NCBI GenBank assembly: GCA_019096155.1 | Contig: JAHCVI010000005.1 | Location: 10,468 to 74,467 of the forward strand | Source of the DNA: Staphylotrichum longicolle | Lineage: Eukaryota; Ascomycota; Sordariomycetes; Sordariales; Chaetomiaceae | Reading direction: 5' to 3' | Length of the DNA: 64,000 bases | Shown: in pieces, positions 23,056 to 35,163 of the stretch | Numbering within the stretch: position 1 is the first letter of the stretch | How the letters are laid out: the number at the start of each line of letters is the position of its first letter | The notes under the pieces: generated by a model | Seen by the model: only the letters and a program-made list of their open reading frames with translations | Told to the model about the DNA's origin: nothing | Databases searched by the model: none | Program-made: the position numbers and the translations under genes

Positions 23056-24835
23056 CTAATCATCCCCCGTGTACGTCGTAAATGGCATTCCCTCTGGGAC
23101 TTGTTTCCACTGTTGTCCTTTGTCCAATAGTGCCTGGCATGCCGCCCAAGCCTCACGAACCTTGGCTGCCCGCGACTCACTTCGCGGTGTGATCTTCACC
23201 GGAAATGGTCGCGGCCGCACGAGAATGCCTCCGATAAAATCGTCCTGGTTGGGTGTTATGTCGACCCCGTCCACGTCGACAGCTTTTGAGATGTCAAAAG
23301 CCCACATCAGCCGAGCGATGACAAGAAACATGGAACGGTCCACGACATGCATGCCCACGCAGATGCGACGCCCTGCACCGAAGGCAAAATTGTCACGCTG
23401 AGACACATCCGGATTTTGCGCTGATTCAGCCGAGGATGCCAAGTCCTGCATGTACCGGGTAGGGTCAAACGCGCGTGGGTTTGGGTAACGTCGTGGGTCC
23501 ATATGAACGGCCCAGACGTTGTAAACGACGCCTGCACCCTTGGGAATTCTGTATCCCATATACTCGTCATCCACGGTCACGACATGTGGAACGCCGAGAA
23601 TCGTTGTTGGCATCCATCGCAGGCTCTCCTTAACACATGCATGAATGTACTGCGTCTCGGGGTTGTCCATGTCAGCGATGGTCGGAAATCTGTCGGCACA
23701 GGCACGATCAATCGAAGCCTGAGCGCTTTTCTGGGCCGCAGGGTACAAGACCATTGCCTGCAGAAAGCCTGTGAGTGTTGAAGCAGTTGTGTCGGAGCCC
23801 GCCTCCAAAGCCGAACTGGCGATCATTCCAGCAACATGGTCAGTTAAGCCTTCCTCCGCTTGTGCTTGGACAAGACCGACGCAAAAACAAGGCTGGTAAA
23901 GACATCGTGACTAACATTAGCAAGTGACGGGGACGGCAGCATACGACGGAGGCCAAGTTTACCTACCTTTGACGTTTTCTCTTCCACTCTTTTTTTGGCA
24001 TCTTGGCCAAAGCCCAAAGGAAAGGTCCGATTTTTTCTTTTGCAAAGCCAAAGCGTGGCCATACAGCGGCCTAACCGCTGCCGGTAGCGATCTGAGAACA
24101 GGAAACACGTCGAGGAGTTTTGCCGGCCTGGCTCCAATAAGGGCGCTCCACTTTTCAAAGCCATCGTACATTTGGAGCAGCATTGGATCATCGATTCTAG
24201 GGGTTCAGAATCCATAAATCATCTGCGTGGAAAGCGAGGTCGTGAACCGCCGAATGTGATCGAACACCAAGTCAGGGTTGTCCAGGAGAGAAACCATCAT
24301 TGATGTGCTTTCGAGGTCCTGGTACGGCACGTATGACTTGGCTGCTCCGAGATGTGTAAAAGAGTGGAATAGCTTTCGGAATTGACGCCATGTATCACCA
24401 TATTCCTACCCAGTGAAAGTTATCAGCCCAAGTGGCGTGGATGCGTAACAAGGTGTGGGGGGAGACCAACCATAATGATCATGCGAAGCCCGCCGCTTGC
24501 CAAGGAACCAATATACATTTCTGGGCGCGATGAGTAGATTCCACTCCTCTTGTCACGCAAGTCCTTGATGGCGGCATCAGAAGACAAGACAATCATGATT
24601 GTTGTTCCCAGCACAAGCGAGTAAACTGGTCCATACCCGTCGGCCCATTTCTTGAATTGAACATGGGTATTTTTCTTAGGAATCTGGTGAAGATTTCCCA
24701 ATGATGGGCAGCGTTGGAGGGCCTGGTGGACACCCTGCAGGTCGTTGCCCGACGGTCCTCAATTTGAAAATAGCAAAGACCACCCCGGCGATGAGAAGCG
24801 AAAGGAGCCAAGACCCATCTTTGCTTAAGGTTCAA
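23056..24835 (-). pseudogene. Cytochrome P450 with several inactivating lesions
   Basis: The C-terminal exon (from 23826 down to 23056) is intact: I-helix EAGSDTTAS, K-helix KESLRW, PERF-like region FDPTRYM and heme loop FAFGAGRRICVGMH. The N-terminal half is damaged. The membrane anchor and GPPTLPIIG word (near 24700-24800) lie in a frame with an upstream stop and no ATG. The following GNLHQIPKKNTHVQF is shifted by one base in an A-run. After TQMIYGF, near 24210, an in-frame TGA stands before TPRIDDPMLLQMYDGF, where homologues usually have Arg (CGA to TGA is a C-to-T change). A further shift in an A-run near 24030-24045 separates VRPLYGHALAL from GFGQDAKKRVEE. The introns between the blocks still look normal. 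Type: E-class fungal P450 of the kind with CFCxxLVxAQAEEGLTD before the I-helix. It was probably part of the adjoining cluster, but that is inference. Confidence 0.8.
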
Positions 24836-25124
24836 GGATGAGCTGCGGGGACACAAGAATGAGGAAGCACAGAGCTGAGCTACAAATACTTTGAGAGAGC
24901 AGCCCACTGGCCCCGGGCATCATCGGATCGTTAGCGCCCACGCTAATCTGCAGAGTGTCAGACTTCGTTCGGATCCTGTATGACAGGATGCAGAGGTGGC
25001 AACGAGTAAAATGCTCTGAGTGGCTCTGAGATTGATCTCTGCGTCAAATCCTGCCGCGGGCGAATGTACATATCGGGATAAAATCCCAAGCAGGGTTGCT
25101 GCTCATGGATGGGTGCGTCGACAT
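24836..25124. other. Short intergenic spacer
   Basis: Between the GMC gene end and the P450 relic; nothing recognised. Confidence 0.5.
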
Positions 25125-27078
25125 CAGTGAGCAGTTCCTTTGATAATGTCTGCTGCGCGCTCTGCCACACCGTAGAGAGCCGCTGTCAGGTGGCCTGAAA
25201 CCTGCATGGGGATAACAGAAGCATCGACAACCCTCACATTCGCCGTTCCGTACACTTTAAGCTCCTTGTCGACCACCCCGCCCAAGTCCCTGGCCATCAT
25301 TGCTGCTGTGCCTATGGGGTGCGAGTTGGCAGAGACTAAGATCGTGTCAGTGATTGCAGATTAACCCTTTCCCGGCTCTCCGCCCATGGCCGCTTACCAG
25401 TGTCGCGCAAGTTTGCATGCCATTCCTCGTCTGTCGCATTATTGGGCAGCCCAACGGGACCTGTGACCGAAGCTTGTGTTTTCATAGGTTCCGAAAACCA
25501 GAATCTCTTGGTAAATTTACCCGCAGCTGTTAGAGTGAAGAGATCGATGTCGGCGAGGAAAATACGAGGGTCGACCATCGGCTCGTTAATGTGATCAAGA
25601 GATTTGAGGTGCACACTCCCCCGCGAAAAGGGGAACAAGGTCCAGTAGTTTGAAAAGCCGCCTCCGTATATGGAAATTAGAATCTCCGCCACTGTGGCAT
25701 TGTGCTTAAAGATGAGCTCGTGCTGAACTTGGAGGAGCTTTTCAACGGCGCGGGCATTGACACTTCCTGCTCCAGATGCTTCAGCAGCTGCCCTAGCGTA
25801 TTTGGGTATCTTGGCTCGCGTCTCTGCTTCCACTGCGGAGGCGTTGGCTCCAAAAATGTCTGAGGCTGTCACATACGCGTGGTACGCGCTCCATGCAATC
25901 GGCAGATTGGCGGAAAAACTGAGGAAATGACTTGGTTGCTCGACCAGGTTCTCTCCCACACCGGGAAGACTGATCTGAGTATCAACGCCAAGAGATTTGA
26001 GGATCCTATTTACAGTGTCATGTAAGATCATGGCAGGGCGGCACGCTCAGAATGGGTCTCACTCACCTCGGATTCCCGATTCCGGAAGCCTCGAGCACGA
26101 GGGGCGTTCGAAGTGCCCCGGCAGAGACAACAACCTCCTTTTTGGCAGCCAAGATAGTCGATTTTCCCTTCTCATTGAGGACTTCAGCCCCGTTTGCCAC
26201 CAAGGTGCCCTTCTTGCCCTTCTGTCTAGCCCAGGTTATCCGCTTGACCGTTCCCTTGAGAATCCGGAGGTTCGACCGCTGCTCGACCGGGTGATAGTAC
26301 GCACGTGCGGCGTCCCATCTCACATTTGACCCGGTGTCCAATGTCTGTGGTCCCATGCCAAAGCCTCGAACGCTCCCACTGTTGAGATCCGGGTTGTGGG
26401 CGACCGACAACCCCTCCCACGTGTCGATGACGAGGGGCGCGTATGAACCGTTTTCGAGAGCGGGAATGTATCCCACATGAAGTGGGCCATCGAATCCATG
26501 GTATCGAGACTCAAAGGTAGCGCCCGCCGCCAGCTGCGACTCAGTGGGGATATGGTACCTTTCCGATTTTTTAAAATAGGGGAGCAGGGCAGCCCAGTTC
26601 CATCCCGGGTTGCCCAGCCGCTCCCAGGCGTCAAATTCCGCAACATTGCCGCGGATGTATGTCATCCCTGCATTGGACGTTTCGTGAGTGACGCCTCAAA
26701 CTGACAATGGTTTAATGCCCTGGGACAGCTAGCTTCCTTACCGTTGATGGTGCTGGTTCCGCCCCAAGCCTTGCCTGCGTGGAGGGGCAGCTCTTTGTTG
26801 CCGGCTTCGTGCTGTTTGGTAGTCGAGTATGCCCAGTCGATGGCAGTACCAAATGAGTTGCCAAATGCTGTTGTGGATGTGACGTTGATATTGTCTCTTT
26901 GGTCAGTGCCGGGCTCAATGACGGCAACCGTCACTGACGGGTCTTCGGAGAGTCTGTTGGCGACAACGAGCCCGCTTGTGCCTGCGCCAACAATGATGTA
27001 GTCGAAGGAATCAACCGCCCCTGCCGCCGACCTCCCGACGGTGTGGGCCAAAGCCTGAAGAATGGCGAGATACACCAT
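25125..27078 (-). CDS. GMC family FAD-dependent oxidoreductase, probably secreted
   Basis: Exons 27078-26742, 26667-26067, 26005-25398 and 25335-25125 give a complete frame of about 585 residues. The start [17 protein letters not shown] looks like a signal peptide. The Rossmann fold follows: [18 protein letters not shown] with the acidic end of strand 2 (VAVIEPG). The GMC signature 1 region is [20 protein letters not shown], and signature 2 lies at [18 protein letters not shown]. The C-terminal block has [10 protein letters not shown] with the active-site His, then a second conserved position in [14 protein letters not shown] enzymes oxidise alcohols or sugars using FAD. A role in the adjacent triterpene cluster is possible but not shown; it might also be a stand-alone aryl-alcohol or glucose oxidase/dehydrogenase relative. 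Confidence 0.92.
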
Positions 27079-27667
27079 TGTCGCTGTCAGTGGGCGGTCG
27101 TCTCTGCCTATGGTTTCAATAAGCTGATTGGAATGATGAGTTCGAACACCAGGAGCGATTCTGCCCCATGTTTAACCTCCTTGGACAGGATGAAGGGTGA
27201 TCCATGAGCAGACCGCATCTCTTGTAACGCAGCACGCCGGCATCCCCCAGCCTTCGCTTCTGCGGGGCGCTATTTGTGATGCACTAGGCGCTGGTCGGAC
27301 ACAGACCCTGCAGGAGGATGAATCCTACGACTCAAGTTCCGGACGACCCGCAAGTGACACGGGACGCGACTGCGACGTGCCGTCGTTCCGGGAAAAGTTT
27401 CAATCTGTTATGAGGGGCTTCTGACGGCGCTGATGTTTGTGACTTATACAGGGGCGGCGTTGAAAAAGATTTATTCAAGATCAAAGTGTCTGTGTTCTGA
27501 GGAACAGTGAATTCGGTCAAGTTTTACGACAGCCTGGGTTGCTGTCTCAGCCACAAGTGGCCAGGGCGTTGGCCAGAGACATACGGAAGGCAACAAAGCC
27601 AGTCGTGTGCAGGATAGCGCAGGTATCTATGCGCGTCTACCGTGTTCCAACCATCTATACCAGAAAC
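27079..27667. other. Intergenic between GMC gene and cyclase fusion gene
   Basis: GMC promoter and 3' flank of the fusion gene. No coding likeness found. Confidence 0.5.
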
Positions 27668-30600
27668 CTATCCTTGACAGCCCTCACCCAGCAGCATATT
27701 TCCCGTCCTTTCCATCCTCCGCTCAAACGCGGCGGCCACTGCAGCCCTCCATCTTCGCGCCAAGAGCTCCTCAAAAGCCCCCCCTTTGAGCTCCGCCTCT
27801 GCCAACCCCTGTTTGGCAAAGTTCAAGTCGAACATGCTCCTTTCCATCATTGCTAGACGAATCGGATCGGTGTTATGGTGCGGTTTCACCCGGCCCACAC
27901 TGCGTACATCTCCGACTAACTGCAGAAGCCACCCGGCCACAGCAAGAAGCATGCCAAAAGCGCGACCAAGCCAATCTGCCACGAAGCAGATTGCGTGGAG
28001 ACGTGACTTGGGGTCCTTTTGCCGCCTCGCGATCCAATCGATGCGTGTGATTGCGTCTAGGTCGTCCCAGTCAAGCATGCCGGATGTGACGAGGCTCGCT
28101 GCCGCTACTCCGCACAACGCCAACCCAGATTCGGCATGCTGCCACTGAGCTGGAAGCGCTGGCACCACGGCACAGTGGCCGGAACGGGCCAGTGCCGACC
28201 CTAGCTCGCGTTCGATCACATCGGCAGCGACGTTGGCACCGTCGGTCTCAGCTCGAACTCGCTCAGACATCTCGGCACACCGCCTGCTGTACTGCCCTGA
28301 CAGCAAGTCCTGCATGCTCTGCGCGAATTGCATCTTTCCTTGGTGAGTTTGTATGCCAGCCACGGTCCCAGCGCGCATCATGATCTCGAGCGGTTCTGGA
28401 CCGAGTCCCAGATTGTGTACCTTTGCTGCCCAGAAATGTTGGTCGAGGAAGAAGGGCGTAATTAGCATTGGGACTCCAGCTCGAAGGCCCGCTGCTGTGT
28501 GTCCCGCCCCACCATGATGCACAAAGCCGTCGACACGGGGTAGCAGCCAGCTGTGAGGGATGGCGTCAGCCACGTACATGTGGCTAGGCAAGGAGGCCAA
28601 GCTAGACTCCAACTTCCTTCGCCAGCTTCTGCAAATGACCACCTTTGCCCTCACTTGAGCCGCCGCCGAGGCTATGGCAGAGATCAGTGCAGGTGGGTCC
28701 GCAATGAACATCGATCCAAAGCTGACGACCACGGTGGGCTTCTCCATGTCCGCATTCAAGAATTCCAGGAGGGAGAGTGGCGGTGTGAACTGGTCCACTT
28801 GCGCGAGGGTGGTACTGCCGGCAACCATCACTTCATCATGCCATTCCGGCGGTCGGGGAACGACGTTTGATGACCAAAGGCAAACGAGAGGAATCTTGGC
28901 CGTGAGGAAATCTTGCGTCGCCCATACCCAACAAAGGGGCTTCATCCTGTAGGTGTGCACTCGGAGCTTGTTCACGAACGAACCCATTGCCAACCAGTTT
29001 CTTGAACAAGGGTTACAACATCAGCCTCAGTCTGACCATCCAGGGAGTGAGAGTCGGCACTTACAAGAGCTCCAAGAAGAAAAAGGTCGCATAGTTCCAC
29101 CAAGAGCCTGGCGAGTAGCGAGGCTTGTTCATAGTAAAGACGTGAGGAAACTCTCGTGTGGGTAGCGTAGGTTGGGCGGCTATCAATACGAGAGGAGCCC
29201 GCAGAGTTTCTGCTGCGTGGACATGGACAGTTGTGGCCGGTGTCGAGACAATAAGATCGGCCACAAATGGGCGAGAGTCAGCTATCCCATTTGCTTTGGG
29301 GTCAGCGTTGCGGGCGTTACGCGTATTGTTGCTGCCGTAACCAGCTTCCCAAAACCGCGCAAAAGTACGACACAGGGACTGCCGCAGCCTGCCAAGGTCG
29401 CCGCGGATAACAGACCAGAGCAAGTTGGGCTCACGGCCGAGTACCTGAGCGAATTCGTCTGGGCCTCCGCCAACATCGTAGAACTCGAATCCGTGCGCTT
29501 CCACCAGCTGCTGATGAGCGGGGTGAGTAGCAACACGGACCCTATGTCTATTCTTGGCGAGTTTCCCAGCGATGCTGAGGAACACGTCAATGTCGCCTCG
29601 GCTACCCAAAACCATCAGGAGTATGTCGTGGCGGGTGAGCGTTGTGACAACGTGCCGAGTCATGAGGAGCGGCAGATCACGGTCCTGATCCGGTTCGTCG
29701 GTCCTGTCGAGAAACCGTGCGAGTGCCGAGATGGCAAAGTGGTGGTGGTAAAACGGGTATCCAAGGTAGAGCACATTCGGGAAGCCAGTGCCAACATACA
29801 AGTCCGAGGGCCATGAGGCCCAATGGCGTTTCTCTTCTGTCTTGGGAACTTGATTCGATACAAGCCACTGGACGCCTTTCTGCAAGGCTGGATCGGATGC
29901 TGGGCGGAAACGGAGCAATGCATCCAGCGCCCATGCGGTGTGTGCGGCCGTGCTGGGACCTTTTCCAGCCAGATCTGGGTGGCCGTACGACAGCAACGTC
30001 TCGCCCCAACCGCCATCCTTGTTCTGGCACTTCTCGAGCCAGAGAACCGCGCGCAGAGCCGCCCTGGCTACCTCCTTATCTCCGCAGAAAGCGGGCAAAC
30101 CGCGGAGTACGTTGGTTGTGCCATAGTTGTAGTTGCAGCCCCAGCGTCCCCACCACGCACCTGAGGCCGTCTGTTCCCTGAACAGAAACGCCAACGCCTT
30201 TTGCGCCGATTCATGCAAACGCTGAGAAAGCTCGGGGCGGAGGCGAAGGCCTCCTTTTCTGTGCGTCAAGAGCATCCCAAAACACTCCAGCATCCGACCC
30301 GTCACATCAGACGTGCTGGGGTCGACGAGGCTGTCCATGTCGCTGAAAGGAATCTTGTGCAGCCAGAGCGCGTCGTTGTTGGTGTCGAACGCACCCCATC
30401 CGCCGTCGTGGTTTTGCATCCCAAGAATCCACTCGATTCCCATTTCAACGGCATTGGACTCGACAGCAGCCGGATCGTGCGTCACAAGCATCATGACCAC
30501 AACCGCCGTGTCATCCACATCTGGGTACCAGGTGTTGTTGTACTCGAAACTCCAGCCCCCCGGGCGCTGGTTGCGGCTGTAAACCCGCCAGTCACCCTGA

Positions 30601-31748
30601 GGGCCGAGGAGTTGTAGTGAGCGGACCCAATCAACGGCGGTCGTGACCCGCGCATGACGGTTTCCCTTCGCTGCCTCTGCTCCCCCGAGCCCAAGGCCAG
30701 CGTCGCAAAGGGCCTTGACCATGAGCGCAGTGTCCCAGCACGGCGACACTGTGGATTGCAGCCACTTGCCGCTCTCGTCGTTGACAGCCAGACGCTCGAG
30801 TGCCTCGAGTCCCCGCTTCACGACGTCGTGTTCCAAAGAAAAGCCTTCAAGAAGCAACGCCCAGACACTGCCGTGCATGGGCGGGAAAAAGCCAGCCCAG
30901 TCGCCCGTCTCTTCCTGATGCTCTAGCAGCCACTCAATGCAACGCCGAAGGGCAAGTCGACGCTGGGGCCCTTTTTTCAGGCCCCCAATTTGCGCAAGGG
31001 CCTTGTCCCCCAAAGTGAAAGCGAGCTTGACGACATCGCGGTCTCTCCCATGAAACATGTCCACAAACGGCGGTGCAAACGGCACCTCCTTGTTTGTTGG
31101 GTCAAGCCATAGTTCGTCCAGAAAGCCGCTGTTTGGGTCGCTTTGGGCATTTGGCAGGGGGTACAGGGGCTCGTGATGACGGACCACCAGGATGGGGATC
31201 AGGGTGCTGCGTGCCCACGATGAGAGGACGTAGATATTCAGGGGAGCCCATTTCGGCATGAGTATAAGCTCGGCTGGCATCTGAGGGATGGCGCTCCACG
31301 GAAACAGGCCAAAGGTTGCGAGGAAGAACCGTGTAAAAAATCGAACCCGAGAGATTCCACCATGAGCCAGCACAAAACGGCGGGCTTGTTGCAGTGCTGG
31401 GTTCGACGATGGTACACCGAGGAGTCGAAGGGCGAGGTATGCCTCGACTGTGGTAGACAAGTTTCCCGGTAGCCCAGGAGCAAGACCCCAAGAGCCTTCA
31501 GCCGCATTTTGGTCTCCGAGAAGCCAGTGACGGAGGGCCGCTGCCTCGGCTCCGCTGATGTCCAGGTTGAGAGCTGGAATGGCGTGCTTGAACATTACAT
31601 ACTGAGCTGTGAATGTGGCGTCGGCTGAGACGGGCGCCACCCAGTGTCCGTCATCTTGCTGGCAGCTGAAAGAGAAGTCGATGGCCTGCTCAAGTGCCCG
31701 CTGGGCGCTGCCCCTGAGCTCATCCAAATCGTCTGGCGCCATGTCCAT
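27668..31748 (-). CDS. Squalene-hopene-type triterpene cyclase fused to sterol-type glycosyltransferase (EfuA/FsoA-like)
   Basis: Two exons, 31748-29065 and 29000-27668, close in frame to 1338 residues. The ATG at 31746-31748 is the first in frame; two codons later is another. N-terminal cyclase, about 1-685: QW-type repeats (QQDDGHW, QNHDGGWGAF, CQNKDGGWGE), the catalytic DxDD acid as DVDD at about 410-413 in WYPDVDDTAVV, and the C-terminal GTGFPNVLYLGYPFY, all as in squalene-hopene cyclases. A linker of about 20 residues leads to a GT1/GT28-type N domain from about 708 (ILLMVLGSRGDIDVFLSIAG) and a C domain with VVVSFGSMF. The UGT donor-site block is WLLPRVDGFVHHGGAGHTAA, near residue 1070, as in sterol glucosyltransferases (UGT51). 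Cyclase plus glycosyltransferase in one chain is known from enfumafungin synthase EfuA and fuscoatroside synthase FsoA. Expected role: cyclise squalene or its epoxide and glycosylate the triterpene. The adjacent P450s and acyltransferase fit such a pathway. Confidence 0.95.
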
Positions 31749-33334
31749 TGTGGGTGCGAGCCCTAAAATGGTCGGCACGATGGTGTTGAGGTTGTTGACA
31801 GCTCCCTCCTGGTAATGTCGGAGTTGGAAGCTATGGGTTTTTTTCTTTTGTTTTTGCAGTTGCGGACCGCCGCATAAGTCGCGCGTACCGGAGTGTTTAC
31901 CCGCCTTATACAGCAGAGCCCAATCCTAGTTGCGCACTGGATGTCTCAGGCCCCGTGAACTGCATTGACCGCAAATAGACGAGCACATGTGGGCGTGTAT
32001 CTCCATGTGAATCCTCCTGCCCTTCCCCTGATCTTTGCCCGCCATAGCTCAGGAGACTTGGCTCACTTCACTCGTACCTGACAAGGTTGTATTTGCTGAC
32101 ATGCGTCATCAAACCTAGGAGAGATCTAAGATTTCAAGGGATGAGGAGTTACAGGGATCCGGCTTCTTTCGCTGAGGGTAACATTGGGTCGCTGGTGTTA
32201 TCTGCTTTGTCAGATGTGGCCGGGTGGTGTGACCGTCGATGGCCGGGGAAAGAAAAATGGCTCAAAGGCGGACTGGTATGCAAAGAAAAAAGGATTCTCA
32301 CTACGTGGATCATGGACAAGGATAGATCCAAGGAACTGCGTTGCGTTTGCGCGTGGTGAGATCCAAGCCCAGCTAGGTACCAAGTATGCACCTGGTAGGT
32401 TCTGCCGCGCCACGACGCAGCAGGAGGATTTGGAGGATTCGCAAAATACACTCAAACTCGGTACGATAAAATACCCTTATGATGGTACCTTCTTTTTCCA
32501 CTTCCGTCACATTTATGTCAATAACAGTGAGGTCTTGCGCAAATACAGTCAGATTGGATTTGACGCGAATGATTGGCTTTGGCGACCTCGCAATCAGTCA
32601 GCGTTGTTTTATCCTCAACATCTGCCAGGGTGCTATCCCGGTATCTATGGCAACCTCCTTCGCGCTCGTTGTTCTTCCTTCCCTAGGCTTCTTGCCGCTG
32701 TCTTGAGCTTGTCTTGCAGTATCTTATCAATTAAGACCCCTCAAGGGATATTCTCATGGTGAGATATGCTGCAATTGGCTGACCCAGTTGTACGTCCATG
32801 AGGTATGATCATTGCACAGTCAGATCGGGTTTGCCGGTCCCAGACTTGACCCCACAGGTTCCCTGGTTCAGGATTCAAGATCTTCCTTGCACGCCCAATC
32901 GATTGTTGGCAAGACAGGTTTAGGATCAGAATCTCCGGCGATGAGTTGTTTTTCCAACAGCTACATGTTACCACCGTTGTATCGAAGGATCTCGGTAAAG
33001 GGTCGAGACCATGCTATCAATCGCCCGTCCCTTGCACATGGGAGGCTTCCGGAGAGCTCTTCCCGTCCTTTATCGCTGCTGACATGTGGAGTGAAACAAC
33101 AAAGCCCACCCGCTTCTCAATGCCTCCACCGTTACAAAACGGAAGTGTCATCCTCCGTTTCCACCCCCAGCAGAAGCCAAGGGTACAACAGTTTCTGCAC
33201 ATTGGAATGTCCTCAGAGGCGGATGACGGCTAGTATTTGCAACCTTGCGCTGAGATTTTGCTTTTTTTGCTTTAGTGCTCCCCTAAGGTACTGTTCAGAC
33301 ACGCACACCAGGAAACCACCAGCAGTACCGCGAG
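31749..33334. promoter_or_regulatory. Divergent upstream region of the cyclase fusion gene and the first P450
   Basis: About 1.6 kb between divergent start codons, so it may hold shared control sites for the cluster. A plus-strand frame at 32184-32762 shows no protein family and is judged spurious. I could not identify a specific operator. Confidence 0.45.
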
Positions 33335-35163
33335 ATGTACGACATCACACTTGCCGCAGTCTCCATCGGACTCTTTTTCTACGTGGGAGCGAGGGCTGTT
33401 CTCAAGTGCCTTTTCCCGCGACAAACCTCGTTTCCCAAACATGTACCCGTTGTTGGAGTTCGGGATGAAATGCTGAGCATTACTCGGGCTTCGCTCCGGC
33501 AACTCACAAATGGCATCACCACCTTGCTCGATGGGTACAGCAAGGCAAGTATTGGTTGCGGTGCATGTCGACTTCCAATCTTGCGAAGAAATGGCTGACG
33601 GTCCGTTCAAGCATGGTCAACGGAATCGCCCATTTGTTCTCTATGACCCCAGCGCTCAACCCGAGCTGCTCCTGCCGGTACAGCATATCCGCTGGTTCTC
33701 TGAACAGCCCGACTCCAAACTGAGCAGCCATGGAGTTCGCCAGGAGCGCCATGCTGTGCGCTACCTCCACATGGGCGACCAAGTCGAACTTGAATCAACA
33801 ACGCGATTCATTCGGTATGCTTCAAATGACCGACTTAACCGGCACCTCGAAAATCTGCAAGGACTCCTTCATGACGAAGTCCGCCGGAGTGTTGACTGCG
33901 TTTTTGGGAGCCAGAGGCAAGCCCAGGATGACCACTGGAAAGAAATCAATCTCTATGGGGCCATGCAGGACATCGTTTTCCCGATCATGTGCAGGGTCTT
34001 TTTGGGAAATGAGCTTGGGGAGAGTGACGAGGAGCGGGGGCGAGTTCTAACAGTCTTTCAGCGGTATCTGATGGCAATGGGTATCAGCACCATCTTCATC
34101 GGAGAGCTGCCCCGGTTGCTGAAAGGCGTTGTTGCCCGTGTTGTTCGAATACCGTTGGCCTACTACAGAAGCCAAACCTTGCGGATGCTGGTCCCATTGG
34201 TCCGATCGCAGTTATCACGAACCAAGCATGACGAGGATGATGATGATGAGAGGGGATCGGATTTTATCAAACACTGTGCCAACCTCTCCACGAAGAGCAC
34301 ACTGAGTGGAACCAGCAGCGAAGCTGGCCCGGACTTGATCGCCGAGTGGATCATGATGTTGGCAGGTTCTCTTGTGACCAAAGGCGCTGAGCAGAGCCGG
34401 AAGCTAACAGATTGTCTCCAGGGGTTTGCCGGTTCCTCGTCTACGATTATCCAAGCAACCAACCTGATCCTTGATCTCGTCAACACACCGCCTGAGCTGC
34501 TGGCGCTGCAACAACTCCGTCACGAGGCCGAAAGGACTCTTCAAGACGACTCGAACTGGACCCAGGCTGCAAGCTTTCGCCAACAAAAACTGGCCGACAG
34601 TGCCATCAGGGAGAGCCTACGCCTGCACCCAATCCTTATCAAGGGCCTGACTAAGGAAGTGGTTACCCCAAATGGTCTGGAGCTGCCCGATGACGAGAAC
34701 ACAACAATACCAATGGGCAGCTGGGTCGGGGTACCTGTGTTGGGTATTCATCAAGATGAAAGGTTCTACCCTCAGGCATCAGAATATCGTCCCTTCCGCT
34801 TTGTCGAGCAAGCAGAGGCGGCGCGGACGCAAGCTGGGGGAGGATCATACGAAGACGCACCTGAAGCAGCTAAACCAACCACCACGTACTTGGGCTTTGG
34901 GTATGGCCGCCACGCTTGGTAAGTTATTACAAATTCTGCCCTGCATCTCTTCAACACATGCTAACCACCTCTCCGGTGCGCCGTGTAGTCCCGGTCGGTG
35001 GTTCGCAGTCTTGATGCTCAAAATGATATTGTCGTATGTCCTCCTTCACTACGATGTCGAATCCACTGGTCCCGCTCCAAAGACAAGGGTGCTCGGGGAC
35101 GCAGCGCTACCCCCATTTCGGGCAACCATCAGGGTTCGAAAGAGGAAACTCGGTTCTGAATGA
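33335..35163 (+). CDS. Cytochrome P450, triterpene cluster
   Basis: Exons 33335-33544, 33612-34918 and 34989-35163 close in frame to 563 residues. The first intron has a GC donor (AAG/GCAAGT) and a normal AG acceptor; a GT donor four bases on would break the frame. An N-terminal helix (ITLAAVSIGLFFYVGA) anchors it to the ER. The helix-I region reads LQGFAGSSSTIIQATN, with Ser where most P450s have an acid before Thr. The K helix has IRESLRLHP, the PERF region is YRPFRFVEQ, and the heme loop, interrupted by the last intron, is FGYGRHACPGRWFA with the Cys split between exons. It likely oxidises the triterpene made by the fused cyclase. It is divergent from that gene. Confidence 0.93.

Noticed and set aside
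32184..32762. 192-codon plus-strand frame between the cyclase fusion and the P450
   Set aside because: No family likeness, no conserved composition, and it overlaps other frames; taken as promoter sequence.
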